From DATLZU01 sp051293835 (lineage in GTDB: Bacteria; Nitrospirota; Nitrospiria; Nitrospirales; Nitrospiraceae): a stretch of 64,000 bases of DNA. Positions 61,385 to 64,000 of the stretch are shown one piece after another (position 1 is the stretch's first letter; each line of letters starts with the position of its first letter). Location of the stretch: contig JBPKMA010000003.1 in the NCBI GenBank assembly GCA_051293835.1, forward strand, positions 124,001-188,000, given 5' to 3'. The notes beneath the pieces were generated by a model. The model searched no databases. It was given only the letters and a program-made list of their open reading frames with translations, and was not told the origin of the DNA. The translations under genes were made by a program, and so were the position numbers.

Positions 61385-62203
61385 TTAGGAATCGAGCGCT
61401 GACCTGTCCGGTCGGTCTCTGCAGACGGGAGGCGCACCCTCCCGCTCGTAATCCACCCTGACCAGGTAGAGCCCGTAGGGAGGAGCTGTTTTGCCCGCCG
61501 CCGAGCGATCTCGCCTTTCTAGAATCTCCTTCATCGTCTCCGGTGCGCGTTTCTTCAACCCCACCTCGACTAGTGTTCCTACGATCGTCCGCACCATCTG
61601 CTTGAGAAAACGGTCCGCATAGGCTTGGATGCAGAGAAGGTCCGCCTCGCGGCTCAGGTCCAGCCACATGAGATCGCACCAGGGATTTTCGTTGTCGCTC
61701 AGGGCGCCCTCGAACGACGAAAAGTCATGCTTGCCGATCAGCAAGTCGGCTGCGGTTTTCATCGCCGGCATGTCGAGCGGTTTGTGCACATGCCAGGCGC
61801 GTTGGTACTGCAAGGCCGATCGCTCGGGCCGGTTAAGGATGCGGTATTCGTAGAGTTTCCCGCGGGCAGAGTAGCGCGCGTGGAATCCGTCGTCCACCTC
61901 TTCGACGCTCCGCACGCTGATGTCGTCGGGAAGGAGCCCGTTCAACGCCCTGGTCCATTCTTCGGGGGGCATGATGCGGTCGGTCCGGAAGCTGGCGACT
62001 TGGCCGAGCGCATGGACGCCGGCGTCGGTACGGCTGGCCCCGACGACCGAGACCGTAATCTGGGCGATCTGGGTGAGCGCCGCTTCCACGGCTTCCTGGA
62101 TCGTCGGCCGGTTGGGCTGACGTTGCCAGCCCGCATAGCGGGTGCCGTCATATTCCAAGGTGACTTTCAAGGTGGGCATGGCAAGAGGCAGTCGGGACGT
62201 CAA
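61385..62203 (-). CDS. truA: tRNA pseudouridine synthase A
   Basis: The protein has about 265-272 residues. LEYDGTRYAGWQRQPN starts the fold. The catalytic Asp lies in GASRTDAGVHALGQ, followed by ARYSARGKLYEYRI, KHDFSSFEG and FLKQMVRTIVGTL. It modifies U38-40 in tRNA anticodon arms. The ATG at 62179 (MPTLKVTLEYDG) is the probable native start; an earlier ATG at 62203 is also in frame. Confidence 0.93.
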   Translation of the reverse strand: MTSRLPLAMPTLKVTLEYDGTRYAGWQRQPNRPTIQEAVEAALTQIAQITVSVVGASRTDAGVHALGQVASFRTDRIMPPEEWTRALNGLLPDDISVRSVEEVDDGFHARYSARGKLYEYRILNRPERSALQYQRAWHVHKPLDMPAMKTAADLLIGKHDFSSFEGALSDNENPWCDLMWLDLSREADLLCIQAYADRFLKQMVRTIVGTLVEVGLKKRAPETMKEILERRDRSAAGKTAPPYGLYLVRVDYEREGAPPVCRDRPDRSALDS

Positions 62204-62217
62204 CGCGAGGCGGCTTG

Positions 62218-63495
62218 TTACTTTGCAGAGAGCCGGTTCGGACTGACGAACGTTTTGATGCCATCGAACAGGGCTTCGGCGACACGCGTCAAAAACGACG
62301 CGCTCTTCAAGAGCTGCTCTTCGGCCGGATTGGAAATGTATGCGATCTCGGCCAAGATACTGGGCATGGTGGTGAAGCGCAGGACATAGAACGGGGCCGT
62401 TTTGACCCCGTGATCGACAGTGTCGTAATGGCCGTTCAAACGGGCGACCATCGCCTGCTTGGTCGTCCAGGCCAACTCCAACGAGTCCTCGATCTTCTTC
62501 GTCGTGAGGAGGTCGGCGATGAGGTATTCCCAGCCGACTCCCGTGCTGTTCAGCGGCGTGCCGTTTTCCCGCGCCGCCACTTCAAGCGCGCGTTGATCCT
62601 TGGCCTCGCCGAAGTGATAGATCTCAATGCCCTTGATCCCCTTCTGCGGGTGCGAATTGACGTGGATCGAGACAAACAGATCGGCGTTGTTGCTGTTGGC
62701 GAACTTGGCCCGGTCCGCCAGCTCGATGAACACGTCGTGATCCCGCGTCATCAGCACCCGAGTATTGGATTCCTTGCGGAGGAGATCGCGGAGCAGCAAC
62801 CCGACCTTTAGAGTGATATCCTTCTCTTCGGTCCCGCGCGCGCCGCGCGCGCCCGGGTCCTTGCCACCATGGCCTGGGTCAATGACAATCGTTTTGACTG
62901 TGTGATGGGGGCCCGGCTGCGCCCGCGGCTGAGGGTCATGGCCGTTGGCGGCCGGCTGGTCTCCGGCTTTGAACGTATTCGCGGGTGCGAGATGGGGCAC
63001 GATGTCGACCACCAGCCGGTCGGGGTTCGAGAGCGGCAGGATTTTATAGCCGCTGATGCGTTTCGTCTTCAGCGAGACAGCGACGGTCCTGGGAGTTCGC
63101 TGGGTGATCGTGACGGCTTCATGGAGCGTTCCGACCGAGAGCTTTCCTTTGGCGGCTTTTCCTAGTTTGGCGTTCTTCAGTTCGATGATGACCCGATCTG
63201 GATTGTTCAGCCGGTTTTCGGTGAACTGCACGCTGCGCTCGAGATCCAGCACGAGCCTGGTCCAGTCCGGATACGTGGCGATCCGCAAATCCCGGATCAC
63301 CGCTGGCGTCAGCGCCGAGGGACCGGACTGCTTTCTAGACTTGGCGATTGAGTGAGCGACCAGAGCGTCGGTGTGACGTTGCGGAGGCGCGGAAACGTGG
63401 AGCGGCGCCGCGGACGGAGTTGGAGAAAGCGGCGCGATAGCCGCGAAGAACAGGGCGAGGAGCACACACACAACGGACCGACGCCGCTTGGTCAC
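62218..63495 (-). CDS. N-acetylmuramoyl-L-alanine amidase with AMIN domain (AmiC-like)
   Basis: The 425-residue protein starts at GTG 63495, which has a GGAGGAA site upstream and gives a signal peptide (VCVLLALFFAAIAPLSP). The AMIN domain spans about residues 65-165. The Amidase_3 domain has VIDPGHGGKDPGARG (zinc His), IELADRAKFAN, FVSIHVNSHP (second His), GIEIYHF and ILAEIAYISNP (catalytic Glu). It cleaves peptide side chains from septal peptidoglycan. Confidence 0.92.
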   Translation of the reverse strand: MTKRRRSVVCVLLALFFAAIAPLSPTPSAAPLHVSAPPQRHTDALVAHSIAKSRKQSGPSALTPAVIRDLRIATYPDWTRLVLDLERSVQFTENRLNNPDRVIIELKNAKLGKAAKGKLSVGTLHEAVTITQRTPRTVAVSLKTKRISGYKILPLSNPDRLVVDIVPHLAPANTFKAGDQPAANGHDPQPRAQPGPHHTVKTIVIDPGHGGKDPGARGARGTEEKDITLKVGLLLRDLLRKESNTRVLMTRDHDVFIELADRAKFANSNNADLFVSIHVNSHPQKGIKGIEIYHFGEAKDQRALEVAARENGTPLNSTGVGWEYLIADLLTTKKIEDSLELAWTTKQAMVARLNGHYDTVDHGVKTAPFYVLRFTTMPSILAEIAYISNPAEEQLLKSASFLTRVAEALFDGIKTFVSPNRLSAK

Positions 63496-63611
63496 GAAGG
63501 GTTCCTCCGACAGTTCTCGTGTTGAAACGGTCGAAAAACTTTTCTCAGATGCGCCAGATATTGTCAAGCGGAATCCGGTGAATCCAAGGCCTTTCTCGCG
63601 GCATTCCTCGG

Positions 63612-63640
63612 TTGACAGGCTTTCCCGAGTCGGCTAGGGT
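63612..63640 (+). promoter_or_regulatory. Sigma-70-like promoter for the NYN-domain gene
   Basis: TTGACA (63612-63617) and TAGGGT (63635-63640) are 17 bases apart. Transcription would start near 63647, only about five bases before the ATG at 63652, so the mRNA may be nearly leaderless. Confidence 0.5.
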
Positions 63641-63651
63641 GCCGATCGCGT

Positions 63652-64000
63652 ATGGCGACGCATTTGATCATTGACGGATACAACGTGCTCGGCGCCCGAT
63701 CGACCGGCCCGTTTTCCGGCCGGTCTTCAGGGGAGTTCGCGCGCGAACAGTTGCTGCGCGACCTGGCTGGCTATCGGCAACGCAAAGGGCATGCGATCAC
63801 CGTGGTCTTTGACGGGTGGCGGGAGGGCCCGGGTGCGGAACGCCACGAACATCGCTCCGGCGTTGAAGTGATCTATTCGCGGCGCGGCGAGCGGGCCGAT
63901 CAAGTCATCCAGCGTCTTGCGCGAGAGTACGGCCGGGACTGCGCCGTGGTGTCGTCGGATCGCGAGGTGTCGGACTTCGCACGGGCACACGGGGCGTTCG
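63652..64000 (+). CDS. NYN-domain (YacP-like) nuclease, truncated by window edge
   Basis: The first 116 residues are visible: THLIIDGYNVLGARS (first Asp of the PIN-like fold), ITVVFDGW and VIYSRRGERADQVIQRLA, then VVSSDREVSDFARAHG. This is the YacP/Rae1 NYN family, small RNases acting on mRNA or ribosomes. No Shine-Dalgarno is visible before the ATG. The C-terminus lies outside the window. Confidence 0.85.
   Translation, partial: MATHLIIDGYNVLGARSTGPFSGRSSGEFAREQLLRDLAGYRQRKGHAITVVFDGWREGPGAERHEHRSGVEVIYSRRGERADQVIQRLAREYGRDCAVVSSDREVSDFARAHGAF

Overview
The window reads as a chromosomal segment of a high-GC Gram-negative bacterium. The combination of SxtJ/DUF5989/carbamoyltransferase polysaccharide genes, a DhnA-type class I aldolase, class 1 FBPase, a PIN-TRAM membrane protein and separate ispD and ispF genes fits Nitrospira or a related Nitrospirota. 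That assignment rests on gene content alone and is moderate confidence.

Region 1 (about 1-45 kb) is a large, mosaic and heavily eroded surface-polysaccharide locus. It holds two copies of a modification module: SxtJ-like membrane protein, a 50-residue DUF5989 peptide, membrane-anchored SGNH hydrolases and a NodU/TobZ-type carbamoyltransferase. It also holds at least seven methyltransferase domains, GT2 and GT4 glycosyltransferases, a MurJ-like flippase, two AsnB-type amidotransferases, a WecA-like initiating transferase, an O-antigen ligase/polymerase, a WbpM-like 4,6-dehydratase and a UDP-glucuronate decarboxylase. A NusG paralogue and a winged-helix/Rossmann regulator are the likely local regulators. 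The segment from about 15.6 to 24 kb looks visibly less GC-rich than the rest and is nearly free of lesions, which suggests a different origin.

Scattered through region 1 are toxin-antitoxin modules: MNT/HEPN pairs, HepT fragments, a DUF104/PIN pair, an RHH/PIN pair and a single-chain MntA-HepT fusion. In most of them the toxin is broken and any partner antitoxin is intact; the exceptions are the intact fusion and the 44.4 kb pair, in which both halves are dead. Many polysaccharide genes here are also broken: both carbamoyltransferases, a bifunctional methyltransferase-GT2, two GT4 genes, an epimerase, a PMT-like membrane protein, and GDP-fucose synthase, which survives only as three separated fragments.

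Region 2 (about 45-53 kb) is intact nucleotide-sugar supply: rmlA, rmlB, rmlD (no rmlC seen), gmd, a KdsC-like phosphatase, manC and manB.

Region 3 (about 52-64 kb) is intact housekeeping: a DUF3108 protein, fbp, an aldolase, an HtrA-type protease, a PIN-TRAM protein, ispD, ispF, cysE, two small unknown proteins, truA, an AMIN-domain amidase and the start of a NYN-domain gene. The one broken gene here is a TPR-protein remnant.

Together the genes describe a Wzx/Wzy-type pathway making a rhamnose- or deoxymannose-containing, methylated, probably amidated and formerly carbamoylated polysaccharide. The concentration of lesions in region 1 suggests the locus is decaying or being remodelled. I saw no rRNA, tRNA or CRISPR array.
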